NCBI RefSeq assembly: GCF_018638295.1
Contig: NZ_JABTTS010000011.1
Coordinates: forward strand, 62,001 to 126,000
Reading direction: 5' to 3'
DNA length: 64,000 bases
DNA from: Streptomyces sp. CHD11
GTDB taxonomy: Bacteria > Actinomycetota > Actinomycetes > Streptomycetales > Streptomycetaceae
Of this stretch, positions 48,683 to 56,845 are shown in pieces. The position numbers and the translations under genes are program-made. Under the pieces are notes generated by a model. It had not been told where the DNA came from. It worked only from the letters and a program-made list of their open reading frames with translations, and did not search any database. The first letter of the stretch is position 1, and each line of letters begins with the position of its first letter.

Positions 48683-49105
48683 CTACAGCCCGAACAGGGC
48701 CGGGTCCTTCGCCAGCTCCCGGAAAACGGCCCCCGGGTCCGGCAGGAGCTTGCGCTGCTTCAGGTCCATCAGCCCGCCCACACCCGTGAGTTCGGCCGCC
48801 ACGGTGCCGTCGGCCTTGGTGATCGTCTGCTCGATGGTGAAGGTCTTGCCGCCGCTCCAGAGGAAGGCGCAGCTCACCTCGGCCTCGTCACCCGCGAGCA
48901 GTTCACGCCGGTAGCGGATGGTGGTCTCCAGGGCGACCGGTCCCACTCCGCGGGCGATCAGGCCCGACTGGGTGATCCCCGCCGCCTGGAGCAGCGACCA
49001 GCGCGCGTGCTCGGCGTAGTTGAGATACACGGCCTGGTTGAGGTGGCCCTGGGTGTCGGTCTCGTACCCGCGTACGGTCACCCGGACGGAAAACGGCTCG
49101 CTCAC
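48683..49105 (-). CDS. Acyl-CoA thioesterase, hot-dog fold (YbgC/FcbC-like)
   Basis: About 140 residues. The 4HBT hot-dog fold opens FSVRVTVRGYETDTQGHLNQ, where the Asp/Gly-His-Asn-like region of the active site is seen as TDTQGHLNQAVYLNYAEHAR near 18-37. Strands such as VALETTIRYRRELLAGDEAE and ELTGVGGLMDLKQRKLLPDP follow. It hydrolyses acyl-CoA or acyl carrier protein thioesters; the acyl group is unknown. I prefer the GTG at 49105 because AAGGGGA lies seven to eight bases upstream; an ATG at 49123 has no ribosome site. Monocistronic. It is convergent with the truncated frame. Confidence 0.85.
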   Translation of the reverse strand: MSEPFSVRVTVRGYETDTQGHLNQAVYLNYAEHARWSLLQAAGITQSGLIARGVGPVALETTIRYRRELLAGDEAEVSCAFLWSGGKTFTIEQTITKADGTVAAELTGVGGLMDLKQRKLLPDPGAVFRELAKDPALFGL

Positions 49106-49167
49106 GGCGTCTGTCCCCTTCATGCCTGATCGGCTCGATGTAGCGCCCACCGATCTTGGCACGTGCC

Positions 49168-49797
49168 TCAGGCCCGGCGCGGGGAGGCCAGCAGATAACG
49201 CGTCCGCGTCCTCGGCTCCGTGTACTCCCCGGCCTGCCAGCCGGCCCGCTCCAGCGTGTCGGCGCAGGCCCGCAGCGCCTCGCCGTCCGGCTCGTACACG
49301 GCGACCGCCTCCGGCTGCCGGGTCTCCCGCACGCGGTAACCGCCGTCCGCTGGGTCGGCGCCGGCCGGCCGGTGACCGGCGGCCTCCAGGGCGAGCGCGG
49401 CGGCCCGCACCAGATGCGAGCGTTCCCAGCCGCACGGCCGGTCCGTGGCGCCGTCCGGGTTGGTCATCCGGCGCAGCTCCAGCATGCCCTGCCAGGCGCT
49501 CCGCACCTCCCGGAGCCGGGCGGGACCGTCCGGGGGAGCCGTCTCCTCGCCGCCCACCCGCGCCGAGAACCCGCCGGTGGCGGCCGGTGGGCCCGGCTGT
49601 CCGGCCTCGGGTTCCGCCTCCCGGATCCGGTGCCCCGCCGGGGTCAGGAAGTGATCGTGCGGCGGTCTCGGATGCCGGAACGCGAGCCCGCGCCGCACCA
49701 GCGCGGCGAGCTGCGCCGGCGTACCCCTCAGCCGCCCGGTGTCGGGATCGGCGGCCTCGATGAGGCGGAGCTGCGCGGCGGTGGGCGGTCGGGTCAT
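49168..49797 (-). CDS. Hypothetical protein coupled to a DUF397 gene
   Basis: 209 residues. An N-terminal part like a small winged helix (TAAQLRLIEAADPDTGRLRG, LAALVRRGLAFRHPRPPHDH, FLTPAGHRIREAE) precedes a C-terminal alpha/beta part (AVAVYEPDGEALRACADTLE, RAGWQAGEYTEPRTRTRYLL). The first part, with 'FLTPAGHRIRE', reads like a MarR/PadR-style DNA-binding wing. Its ATG overlaps the stop of the DUF397 gene (ATGA), so it belongs to the XRE-DUF397 unit upstream. A third gene in such a module is unusual. Function unknown; a DNA-binding or antagonist role is possible. Confidence 0.65.
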   Translation of the reverse strand: MTRPPTAAQLRLIEAADPDTGRLRGTPAQLAALVRRGLAFRHPRPPHDHFLTPAGHRIREAEPEAGQPGPPAATGGFSARVGGEETAPPDGPARLREVRSAWQGMLELRRMTNPDGATDRPCGWERSHLVRAAALALEAAGHRPAGADPADGGYRVRETRQPEAVAVYEPDGEALRACADTLERAGWQAGEYTEPRTRTRYLLASPRRA

Positions 49798-50000
49798 CGG
49801 CGTCCGGAGGCGTACGGGAGGAAGGCGGCCCACCGCCGGGGGGCGAAGGTGAGGCGGGGACCGTGTATGTGCTTCGAGTCCCGGACGTGGATGGTTTCGG
49901 GGGTGGAGGCGATCTCGAGGCACTCGGGGCCATCGGCGGTGCTGTAGCTGCTCTTGAACCACTCCAGTGGCCGGCCGTGTTCCGTGGAGGGGTTGGTCAT
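49794..50000 (-). CDS. DUF397 protein
   Basis: 68 residues. The DUF397 pattern is plain: EWFKSSYSTADGPECLEIAS, then VRDSKHIHGPRLTF, then W/F-A-A-F-L near the end (RRWAAFLPYAS). DUF397 proteins are encoded next to XRE/DUF5753 regulators in Streptomyces and act with them in development (whiJ/bldB-type systems). It starts inside the stop codon of the upstream regulator gene (TGATG), and its stop overlaps the next gene. GGGAGA lies about seven bases before the ATG; a GTG three bases earlier is an alternative. Confidence 0.9.
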   Translation of the reverse strand: MTNPSTEHGRPLEWFKSSYSTADGPECLEIASTPETIHVRDSKHIHGPRLTFAPRRWAAFLPYASGRR

Positions 50001-50827
50001 CACGTCTCTCCCAGCGCTTTCTCGATGAAGGCGAGCGACTCACGAGGGGTGAGAGCCTGGGCTCGGAGAGCGCCGTAGCGAACCTCGCAGATCTGGATCT
50101 CCTTGACGTGCGAGATCAGCCGACTCGTGAGCTGCACTTCGTTGTGAGCCACCGTAACCCCCTCCTTGAGCCGCAGGAGTTGGAATGATCCGTCGATACC
50201 GGCGTGGTCCTCGCGGTCGGTGGGCATCACTTGAATCTCCACGTTCCGCCGGTGACCGACCTCCAACAGATGTTCGAGCTGTTTGCGCATCACCATTCTG
50301 CCCCCGAGCGGACGGCGCAACGTCACCTCTTCCTGGACGAAGTTGAAGACCGGCGCGGGCTGCTGATCGAAGAGCCTTTGGCGTGCCAGGCGTCCCTCGA
50401 CGAGCTCATCCACGTGCTCTTCGGAGAATGGGGGTCGCCTCATGACGTAAAGGTTTCTCGCGTACTTCTCGGTCTGGAGCAGGCCGTGCACGACCGAGTT
50501 GGCGTAGGCGCACAGCTCAACCGCCTCCGACTCCAGCTTCGCGTGGTCCCGCACCTTCTTGGGGAACCGGGCATTCGCCACATCGTTCTTCAGCCCCGAG
50601 ATCAGCCCGCCCGCTTCGAGCACCCGGTCAGCTGCCTCCAGGAACTCCTCCGCAGGAGCCCGTCGCCCGCGCTCCACGGACGACACCTGCTCCTCGCTGT
50701 ACCTGATGGCCGCTCCGAGGCCGGCCTGGGTCATGCCCTCCCGTTCCCGGCACATCTTGATGACCCGCCCGACGGTCCGCAGAACGGCCGCCGACTCCTC
50801 GTCCGCGCCGTAACGTTCCGCACTCAT
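50000..50827 (-). CDS. XRE-family regulator with DUF5753 domain (WhiJ-like)
   Basis: 275 residues. An N-terminal helix-turn-helix at about 20-75 (GRVIKMCREREGMTQAGLGA, AIRYSEEQVSSVERGRRAPA) is followed by the DUF5753 domain. The latter includes YANSVVHGLLQTEKYARNLY and ARQRLFDQQPAPVFNFVQEE and VTLRRPLGGRMVMRKQLEHL. This is the WhiJ-like architecture with a cognate small DUF397 partner encoded just downstream. Such pairs control development or antibiotic production. Start ATG at 50827 follows GGAGGTG. The frame upstream is open but not sensible. DNA target unknown. Confidence 0.9.
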   Translation of the reverse strand: MSAERYGADEESAAVLRTVGRVIKMCREREGMTQAGLGAAIRYSEEQVSSVERGRRAPAEEFLEAADRVLEAGGLISGLKNDVANARFPKKVRDHAKLESEAVELCAYANSVVHGLLQTEKYARNLYVMRRPPFSEEHVDELVEGRLARQRLFDQQPAPVFNFVQEEVTLRRPLGGRMVMRKQLEHLLEVGHRRNVEIQVMPTDREDHAGIDGSFQLLRLKEGVTVAHNEVQLTSRLISHVKEIQICEVRYGALRAQALTPRESLAFIEKALGET

Positions 50828-51061
50828 GTCCCCACACCTCCATGTGCCACCCATGCCCAACTCGCCGCCGGTGCGGGACGTCACGCGGCCCGGCCCGGAC
50901 AGCTCCGGACAGCATCCGCACGGTGACCCGGTGTACCGGCGCCGTTACCCAGGCGTTCTCCCGGAGGCCGGGTGGGCAGGGCGGCAACGCACGCCCGTTT
51001 CACTCTGGTGCCCGGCCGCATCCGCTTCCGTCTGCTCCCGGAACAGCGGTCGGTTCGGCCG

Positions 51062-52270
51062 CTATTGCCGGTACCCGCCCAGGAACCGGCCGATCCGGCC
51101 GATCGCCGTCTCCAGTACGTCCGCGTGCGGCAGGGTGAGGATGCGGAAGTGGTCGGGGGAGGGCCAGTTGAAGCCGGTGCCCTGGACCACCTGGATCTTC
51201 TCCCTCAGCAGCAGGTCGAGGACGAACCTCTCGTCGTCGTGGATCTTGTGCACGGACGGGTCGATGCGCGGGAAGGCGTACAGCGCGCCCTTGGGCTTCA
51301 CGCAGCTCACGCCGGGGATCTCGTTCAGCTTCTCCCAGGCCACGTCCCGCTGTTCGCGCAGCCGCCCGCCCGGTGCGGTCAGCTCGCGGATGGACTGCCG
51401 GCCGCCGAGCGCGGCCTGGATGGCGTACTGGGCGGGCGCGTTGGCGCACAGTCGCATGGAGGCCAGCATGGTCAGGCCCTCCAGGTAGTTCTTCGCGTGC
51501 TGCTTCGGGCCGGTGACCACCATCCAGCCGGAGCGGAAACCCGCCACCCGGTAGGTCTTGGACAGGCCGCAGAAGGTGAGGACGACCAGGTCGGGTGCGA
51601 GCGCGGCGGTCGAGTGGTGCACGGCGTCGTCGTAGAGGATCTGGTCGTAGATCTCGTCGGCGAACACCATCAGGCCGTGCCGGCGGGCGAGGTCGAGGAT
51701 GCCCCCGAGGACCTCCTTCGGATACACGGCGCCCGTGGGGTTGTTGGGGTTGATGATGACCACGGCCTTGGTGCGGTCCGTGATCTTCGCGGCCATGTCG
51801 TCCAGGTCCGGATACCAGTCGGCCTGTTCGTCGCAGAGGTAGTGGACCGCCTTGCCGCCCGCGAGGGTGGTCACCGCCGTCCAGAGGGGGAAGTCGGGGG
51901 CGGGGATCAGGATCTCGTCGCCGTCCTCCAGCAGGGCCTGTACGGCCATGGACACCAGCTCGGAGACACCGTTGCCGAGGAAGACGTCGTCCACGTCGAC
52001 CTCCAGGCCCAGGGTCTGGTAGCGCTGGGCGACCGCGCGGCGGGCGGAGAGGATGCCGCGCGAGTCGGTGTAGCCGTGCGCCCGGGGAAGCATCCGGATC
52101 ATGTCCTGGAGGATCTCCTCCGGCGCCTCGAAGCCGAACAGGGCCGGATTGCCGGTGTTCAGGCGCAGCACGCTGTGCCCCGCCTCCTCCAGCGCGTCGG
52201 CGTGCTCGATCACCGGACCGCGGATCTCGTAACAGACCTCGCTGAGCTTGCTCGACTGCCGGAACTCCAT
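51062..52270 (-). CDS. alaA: Pyridoxal-phosphate aminotransferase, AlaA-like (alanine/valine type)
   Basis: 402 residues, class I/II aminotransferase. It has the opening FRQSSKLSEVCYEIRGPVIE and the cofactor-binding segments FLGNGVSELVSMAVQALLED (near 99), VVIINPNNPTGAVYPKEVLG (near 172), and DEIYDQILYDD (near 207). The lysine that binds PLP is in FCGLSKTYRVAGFRSGWMVV (near 240). Substrate arginine lies near the end (HFRILTLPH). The N-terminal signature and length match the AlaA family, which makes alanine from pyruvate and glutamate. It is divergent from the HxlR-type regulator; the 86-base intergenic region holds two operators, so that regulator likely controls it. Gene stands alone. Confidence 0.93.
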   Translation of the reverse strand: MEFRQSSKLSEVCYEIRGPVIEHADALEEAGHSVLRLNTGNPALFGFEAPEEILQDMIRMLPRAHGYTDSRGILSARRAVAQRYQTLGLEVDVDDVFLGNGVSELVSMAVQALLEDGDEILIPAPDFPLWTAVTTLAGGKAVHYLCDEQADWYPDLDDMAAKITDRTKAVVIINPNNPTGAVYPKEVLGGILDLARRHGLMVFADEIYDQILYDDAVHHSTAALAPDLVVLTFCGLSKTYRVAGFRSGWMVVTGPKQHAKNYLEGLTMLASMRLCANAPAQYAIQAALGGRQSIRELTAPGGRLREQRDVAWEKLNEIPGVSCVKPKGALYAFPRIDPSVHKIHDDERFVLDLLLREKIQVVQGTGFNWPSPDHFRILTLPHADVLETAIGRIGRFLGGYRQ

Positions 52271-52299
52271 GCGCGGCTTCCCTCCGGTATCTGGTGTTG

Positions 52300-52349
52300 C
52301 TTGGTTTTACCAAGTAGACGCTTGGAAAGTCCAACGACTTGTCTAGACT
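52300..52349 (+). promoter_or_regulatory. Promoter with two palindromic operators for the HxlR regulator and aminotransferase
   Basis: Palindrome 1 is CTTGGT-TTT-ACCAAG (52300-52314) and palindrome 2 is TTGGA-AAG-TCCAA (52322-52334), with centres 21 bases apart (two helical turns). A -35 TTGGAA (52322-52327) and a -10 TAGACT (52344-52349) are 16 bases apart. The -10 ends seven bases before the regulator's ATG, so its mRNA is leaderless or nearly so. The second palindrome overlaps the -35, as expected for autorepression. Confidence 0.6.
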
Positions 52350-52356
52350 GCGTCGC

Positions 52357-52989
52357 ATGCCACCTCGCCGAAGCTACGACCAGTACTGTTCCGCCGCGCG
52401 AGCGCTCGACACCGTCGGCGACCGCTGGACCCTGCTGATCGTCCGGGAACTCCTCGCCGGCCCGCGGCGCTACACCGACCTGCACGCGGACCTGCCGGGC
52501 GTGAGCACGGACGTCCTCGCCTCACGGCTGAAGGACATGGAGCGCGACGGCCTCACCACCCGCCGCCGGCTCCCCCCGCCCGGCGCGGCCCACGTCTACG
52601 AACTCACCCCGCGCGGCGCCGCGTTGCTCCCCGTCCTCCAGGCCCTCGGCACCTGGGGCGAGACCGACCTCGGCGAGCGGCGCCCCACGGACGCGGTACG
52701 CGCCCACTGGTTCGCCCTGCCCCTGCTGCGCGCGCTGGACGGGGAGACGGGACTGGTGGAGGTCCGCCTGGAGGAGGGACGGTTCCACCTGCGGGCCGGC
52801 GCGCGGGACGGTGGCCCCCTCTACGGCGACGGCCCCGCCCCCGCCGAACCGGACGCCCGCCTGGCCCTGGACAGCGGCACCTGTACGGCGATCGGCCGGG
52901 GCGAGCTGACCCTGTCCGGCGCGGTGCGCGCGGGGCGGGTCGAGGTGACCGGCGAGGGCCCGCTCGCCAAGGCCCTGCGGGAGGCGTGA
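52357..52989 (+). CDS. HxlR-type winged-helix regulator with C-terminal SCP2-like domain
   Basis: 210 residues. The HxlR winged helix lies at about 5-100: YDQYCSAARALDTVGDRWTL, LIVRELLAGPRRYTDLHADL, GVSTDVLASRLKDMERDGLT (recognition helix) and AAHVYELTPRGAALLPVLQA. The HxlR cysteine is present (YCSAA). Residues 110-208 form a second domain with beta strands (LVEVRLEEGRFHLRAGARDG) and a closing GEGPLAKALREA, like the sterol-carrier-protein-2 fold, which probably binds a small hydrophobic ligand. The two parts together suggest a one-component sensor. It lies divergent from alaA behind two operators and is leaderless. No upstream ribosome site. Confidence 0.85.
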   Translation: MPPRRSYDQYCSAARALDTVGDRWTLLIVRELLAGPRRYTDLHADLPGVSTDVLASRLKDMERDGLTTRRRLPPPGAAHVYELTPRGAALLPVLQALGTWGETDLGERRPTDAVRAHWFALPLLRALDGETGLVEVRLEEGRFHLRAGARDGGPLYGDGPAPAEPDARLALDSGTCTAIGRGELTLSGAVRAGRVEVTGEGPLAKALREA

Positions 52990-53037
52990 GGGGGAGAGGG
53001 CGTCAGGGAGAGGGGGAGGGGGGAGAGGGGGAAAGAC

Positions 53038-53064
53038 GGAAGGCCCGCACGGGGCGGGCCTTCC
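53038..53064. terminator. Perfect terminator hairpin between convergent genes
   Basis: Eleven-base arms GGAAGGCCCGC and GCGGGCCTTCC around ACGGG. It lies between the HxlR gene and the convergent membrane-protein gene, so it serves both. A purine-rich tract of about 50 bases precedes it. Confidence 0.85.
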
Positions 53065-53096
53065 GGGAGGGTGTCACTCGGCCGTCACTCGGTCCG

Positions 53097-53906
53097 TCAC
53101 GCGGTCGGCGGTACCCCGCGCGGGCGCCCGGATCCACGGGTCAGCCGGTAGCCGGCGACGCCGGCCAGTGCGGCCAGCGCGCCGCCCGCCGCGGTCCAGA
53201 CCCATCGGTCGGACCACCAGCCGGAGGTCCAGCCGTCCTCCGGCTCCAGGCCGGCCAGCACAGCGGTGGGCGAGTCGTCGTCCCGCGCCTCGTCCGACGC
53301 GGCACGGGCCGCGATGCCCGGTACCAGCGGCTCGGACAGTGAGCCGTCGACGGCCGCCGCGCCGCCCATGTCCATGGACTCGATCCGCAGTTCGGCGTCG
53401 ACGGCCTGGCCCAGGTCGGCCGGGGACAGCCGCAGCGCCGTGAGGCGGACGTAGTACGTGCCCGGCAGCGGGTCGTTCGCCCACGGCTCCGACCAGGCGC
53501 GGACCGTGCGCAGCACGCACTCCAGCTCCACCGAGGGAGTGTCGGCGCCGGCCTTGCGGGTCTGCGCCCCGTACTGGCATGCCTGGCGGCGGCGGAGACC
53601 GTCGTACACGTCGATCTGCCAGGTCTCGGCCGCGTGGCTGTCCGGCAGTCTCACCGTCGCCCTCACGGTGGGGCGCTGCCCGGCGTCGGCCGGGAACGAC
53701 CAGTACAGGTAGTCGCCGGTGGAGGCGCGCGCGGTGGCGGTCTGCCCCTGTTCGACCTCCGTCGCGGTGCGGAAGGAGGTGCCCGCGCGGGTGGGGCCGT
53801 CCCCGCCCCCGGTCGCCTCCGGGGAGGGCGAGGAGTCGGCCGCCGCGGGGGTCGCGGCCAGTCCGAGCGTCAGCAGGGCGACGCCCAGAACACGTATGGC
53901 GCGCAT
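53097..53906 (-). CDS. Secreted, C-terminally membrane-anchored hypothetical protein
   Basis: 269 residues. A signal peptide covers 1 to about 23 (MRAIRVLGVALLTLGLAATP, then AAA). A large extracellular beta-rich domain follows (TATEVEQGQTATARASTGDY, LYWSFPADAGQRPTVRATVR, cysteine pair CQYGAQ and ELECVL). A single membrane helix lies near 232-252 (VWTAAGGALAALAGVAGYRL), with a short basic tail. The domain with 'YLYWSFPADAGQ' resembles pre-peptidase-like beta domains. GGAGGAA precedes the ATG, and its start overlaps the stop of the vWA gene (TGATG). The two proteins are probably a membrane complex facing outside. Confidence 0.75.
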   Translation of the reverse strand: MRAIRVLGVALLTLGLAATPAAADSSPSPEATGGGDGPTRAGTSFRTATEVEQGQTATARASTGDYLYWSFPADAGQRPTVRATVRLPDSHAAETWQIDVYDGLRRRQACQYGAQTRKAGADTPSVELECVLRTVRAWSEPWANDPLPGTYYVRLTALRLSPADLGQAVDAELRIESMDMGGAAAVDGSLSEPLVPGIAARAASDEARDDDSPTAVLAGLEPEDGWTSGWWSDRWVWTAAGGALAALAGVAGYRLTRGSGRPRGVPPTA

Positions 53907-55180
53907 CAGTTGTTCCTCCAGACAGCGAACCGCCAGCGGGACAGCCAGCCCCAGAGCAGACCGGCGACGAAGCCGGTGAGGATCAGCGCGCCGAGCAGCC
54001 ACCAGCCGCGGCCCAGACCGAAGGAAGCCACATCGCCCGCCCCGTCCGGACCGTCCACGACGTCGACGGTCAGCTCCAGCGGAAGACCGGGTGTGGTCTT
54101 CACCCCGGAGTCCGCCGAGAAGGAGTTGGTCACCGCCAGGCACACGACCTCGGAGGCCGGCTTGTCGCTGTCGTCGTCGTCCCGCTCGGGCTTGGGATAA
54201 CGCAGACCGGTGGAGAGGACGTCGGTCCGGCCGGTGCCCGTGGCCTCGCCGCGCACGATCTCCCGGCCGTGCACCGTGACGGCGCGCAGCAGCACGCCGT
54301 GGTCCGGACGCACCGCCCGGTCCGCCGCCACACTCACGGAGGCGCGCAGCTCCTGCCCGGCGCGCAGCTCCACCCGGTACCAGCGCTGCTGGCCGAACTC
54401 CTCACGGTCGGTGTAGAGACCGGACTCCAGTGGCGGAGCCTTCGCGCAGGAGCCGGCGCCCTCGGCGGCCACCGGAGTCACCACGGGCTCGGCCGCGCGG
54501 TCCACCAGCTCGTTGACCCGGTCGGTGAGTTCGTCCTGGTGCTCGACCGAGGTGTAGGTGCCGCCGGTCGCCTCGGCGATACAGCTGAGCTGCCGGCTCA
54601 GCTTGGCGTTCGGCACCAGGCCCAGGGTGTCGATGGTCAGGCCGATGCCCTTGGCCGCGATCTCCCGGGCCACCTCGCACGGGTCGAGCGGGGCGCAGGT
54701 GTCCTCACCGTCGCTGATCAGGACGATGCGCCGGGAGCCCTCGCCGCCCTCCAGATCGCCGGCCGCCTCCAGCAGCGCGGGGCCGATCGGGGTCCAGCCG
54801 GTCGGCACCAGCGTGGCGACCGCCGTCTTGGCCTCCGTGCGGTCCAGCGGGCCGACCGGGTAGAGCTGCGCGGTGTCCTTGCAGCCCTCCTTGCGGTCGT
54901 CACCGGCGTAGTCGGCGCCGAGCGTCCGGATGCCCAGCCGGACCTCCTCCGGCGTCGCGTCCAGCACCTCGTTGAACGCCTGCTTCGCCGCCGCCATCCG
55001 GGACTGGCCGTCGATGTCCCTGGCCCGCATCGAGCCGCTCACATCGAGCAGGAGATTGACCTTGGGCGCTGCCTGCCCCGCGGGTTCGTCGGCGGCCGCC
55101 CCGGCCGGGAAGGCGAGCCCGGCCGTCAGGGCGGCGAGCAGGGCGCAGACGCCTACCACCGGCCGTTTTCTTCTGATCAT
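53906..55180 (-). CDS. Secreted von Willebrand factor A-domain membrane protein
   Basis: 424 residues. A signal peptide covers 1 to about 30. The vWA domain spans about 40-215 with the metal-site motif DVSGSM (LLLDVSGSMRARDIDGQSRM) near 45, Thr in VPTGWTPIGPALLEAAG near 125, and the Asp in LISDGEDTCAPLDPCEVARE near 150. A second beta-rich domain follows, with cysteines near 240 and 350. One membrane helix lies near the C-terminus (WWLLGALILTGFVAGLLWGW) with a basic end. It overlaps the next gene. Its promoter has -35 TTGGAG, 18 bases, -10 TAGGAT ending six bases before the ATG, so it is leaderless. Confidence 0.88.
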   Translation of the reverse strand: MIRRKRPVVGVCALLAALTAGLAFPAGAAADEPAGQAAPKVNLLLDVSGSMRARDIDGQSRMAAAKQAFNEVLDATPEEVRLGIRTLGADYAGDDRKEGCKDTAQLYPVGPLDRTEAKTAVATLVPTGWTPIGPALLEAAGDLEGGEGSRRIVLISDGEDTCAPLDPCEVAREIAAKGIGLTIDTLGLVPNAKLSRQLSCIAEATGGTYTSVEHQDELTDRVNELVDRAAEPVVTPVAAEGAGSCAKAPPLESGLYTDREEFGQQRWYRVELRAGQELRASVSVAADRAVRPDHGVLLRAVTVHGREIVRGEATGTGRTDVLSTGLRYPKPERDDDDSDKPASEVVCLAVTNSFSADSGVKTTPGLPLELTVDVVDGPDGAGDVASFGLGRGWWLLGALILTGFVAGLLWGWLSRWRFAVWRNN

Positions 55181-55186
55181 CGGCGG

Positions 55187-55226
55187 ATCCTATTGATCCG
55201 GAGCGCCACCCTCCAAAACGGAGGGT
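55187..55226 (-). promoter_or_regulatory. vWA-gene promoter overlapping the terminator of the upstream siderophore synthetase
   Basis: Read leftwards: -35 TTGGAG (55216-55211), 18-base spacer, -10 TAGGAT (55192-55187), then the ATG six bases on. The inverted repeat ACCCTCC-AAAAC-GGAGGGT (55208-55226) begins at the stop codon of the synthetase and covers this -35. It can act as terminator for one gene and operator for the other. Confidence 0.5.
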
Positions 55227-56746
55227 CAGAAACGGTCGTATCGGAAGGGATTGGGCAGTTCGGCCCACTGGTCACCGGCCGTCCGCGGCGACAGCCGCAT
55301 CAGCGTCAGCGCCTTCGCCGGCAGCGGCCCGTCCAGCAGCGCGGCCAGGTCCGGGGTGCGCGGCAGATCCCGTACGCCGCTCTCCATCGCCGCACGGAGG
55401 GCGGGGCCGGAGCCCGCCGTGCCGGCCAGCGCGCCCGCCACCAGCGAACCGAACAGCTTGCGCCGCAGCACGCGTTCGTCGTCCGTGACCATGCGGTCGG
55501 GCAGATCGGGCAGATCGGGCAGTACGAGCCCGTGCCGGGCCAGCCGCGCCGGGCCGACCCGCAGATCGGCCAGATCGCGGTAGACCAGCCGCACCGGATC
55601 CCCGTCCGGCGACAGCACCACGAGCAGATTCTGACCGTGTGCCTCCAGCGCCACCCCCCACTCCAGCAGCCGCAGCCCGACGCCCAGGGCGAGTGCCGCG
55701 AACCGGCCCAGCCAGCCGTCCGAGAGGGGCAGTCCGGTGGTCGCCAGCGCGCCCACCGGGACGGCCCGTTCGCCGTCGGCCGCGTACTCCTGCGGCGACT
55801 CGCGCAGCACCGCCGCGAGATCGGGCGAGCCGGCCGCCACCGCGCCCAGGGTGCGGGTGATGTGCAACAGCCCGTCCGTGCGCGCCGCCACCGTCTCCCC
55901 GAACTCCGACAGCACCGCCGACGCGGCGACCGAACCGGGGGAGATGTCCCGCACCGAGGACGTCAGCCGGGCACTCAGCGCCGTCTTGACGTGCGGTCCG
56001 TCCGGCAGCGCGAGCGTGCGCAGCGCCATCAGCGGATGTGCCGCCAGCCGCCGTTCACCCGTCCGCTTCAGCACATGGGCCGCCTGCCACGGATGCACCG
56101 GGACCATCACCCGCCCCGCGTCCCGCAGCCACCCCGGCCACACTCCCGTCACCGCGCACTCCCCGGCCGGCACCGGCACCAGCTCCAGCTCCACGACCGG
56201 CCGGTGCTCCGGTCCGTAGCCGAGCTGTTCCACCGCCGAGAAGCCGGGCCGGGAACGGCAGTTGGGGTGGAAGGGATGCCCGTCGGTCACCCGCTGCTCC
56301 CACTCCCACTCCCGGCCCTCCGGCGGCCACTGTCGCGGGTGCGTCCGTCCGCCCGCCCGGGAGAGCGCCAACGACGCGACGCTGTGCCCGAGTTCGGCGG
56401 CGAACACCGCCGAGTGCGGTACGGCGAGATCTGTCATCAGCCGCGCGGGGTCGTCGTAGGCCGCCTGGTCCAGCCGTACCGCGGTGACATACGCGCCGGT
56501 CGCATACGGATCCGGCCGCGGACCATGCAGCCGCCGCCCGTCCGTCAGCCGCAGAGTGAGCCCGTCACCGGCCCTTTCACGGCGGACGATCCACGGCAGC
56601 GGATCGTACGCGAGACCGCGCCACAGCCGGGTCAGCACGGCCGCGCGGGCGCCGGGGAGTTCGCCCGTGTACCCGGTGACCAGATCGGGCCGTACGGAGG
56701 TCAGCTCGTCGGCGATCTCGGTCTCGGCGGTGGGGGAACGGTGCAC
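55226..56746 (-). CDS. IucA/IucC-family NIS siderophore synthetase
   Basis: About 506 residues. The NIS synthetase core is visible: HPFHPNCRSRPGFSAVEQLG (the ATP-binding 'H-P-x-H-P...K/R-x-R-x-G' segment near 158-177), VHPWQAAHVLK near 230, the acceptor helix KTALSARLTSSVRDISPGSV (near 265), and the metal-binding LEAHGQNLLVVLSPDGDPVR and YRDLADLRVG (near 385-410). These enzymes join carboxylates to amines or alcohols with ATP, without modular peptide synthetases. I chose the GTG at 56746 because GAGGAG lies seven bases upstream; ATGs at 56794 and 56803 would add 16-19 poorly conserved residues. It is divergent from another NIS synthetase. Confidence 0.9.
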   Translation of the reverse strand: MHRSPTAETEIADELTSVRPDLVTGYTGELPGARAAVLTRLWRGLAYDPLPWIVRRERAGDGLTLRLTDGRRLHGPRPDPYATGAYVTAVRLDQAAYDDPARLMTDLAVPHSAVFAAELGHSVASLALSRAGGRTHPRQWPPEGREWEWEQRVTDGHPFHPNCRSRPGFSAVEQLGYGPEHRPVVELELVPVPAGECAVTGVWPGWLRDAGRVMVPVHPWQAAHVLKRTGERRLAAHPLMALRTLALPDGPHVKTALSARLTSSVRDISPGSVAASAVLSEFGETVAARTDGLLHITRTLGAVAAGSPDLAAVLRESPQEYAADGERAVPVGALATTGLPLSDGWLGRFAALALGVGLRLLEWGVALEAHGQNLLVVLSPDGDPVRLVYRDLADLRVGPARLARHGLVLPDLPDLPDRMVTDDERVLRRKLFGSLVAGALAGTAGSGPALRAAMESGVRDLPRTPDLAALLDGPLPAKALTLMRLSPRTAGDQWAELPNPFRYDRF

Positions 56747-56845
56747 GGGCGGACTCCTCGGGTGCGCACGGGGCGGGACGTGCGGGGGGACCATGGCAGA
56801 CATACTGATCGTCTCCGCCGGACAGACCGTAGGGAACCAGAACGC

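Noticed and set aside
53579..56845. Plus-strand frame reading over 1,000 codons before the second siderophore synthetase
   Set aside because: It is antisense to the membrane-protein, vWA and first synthetase genes and has no recognisable protein features until the true start at 56846.
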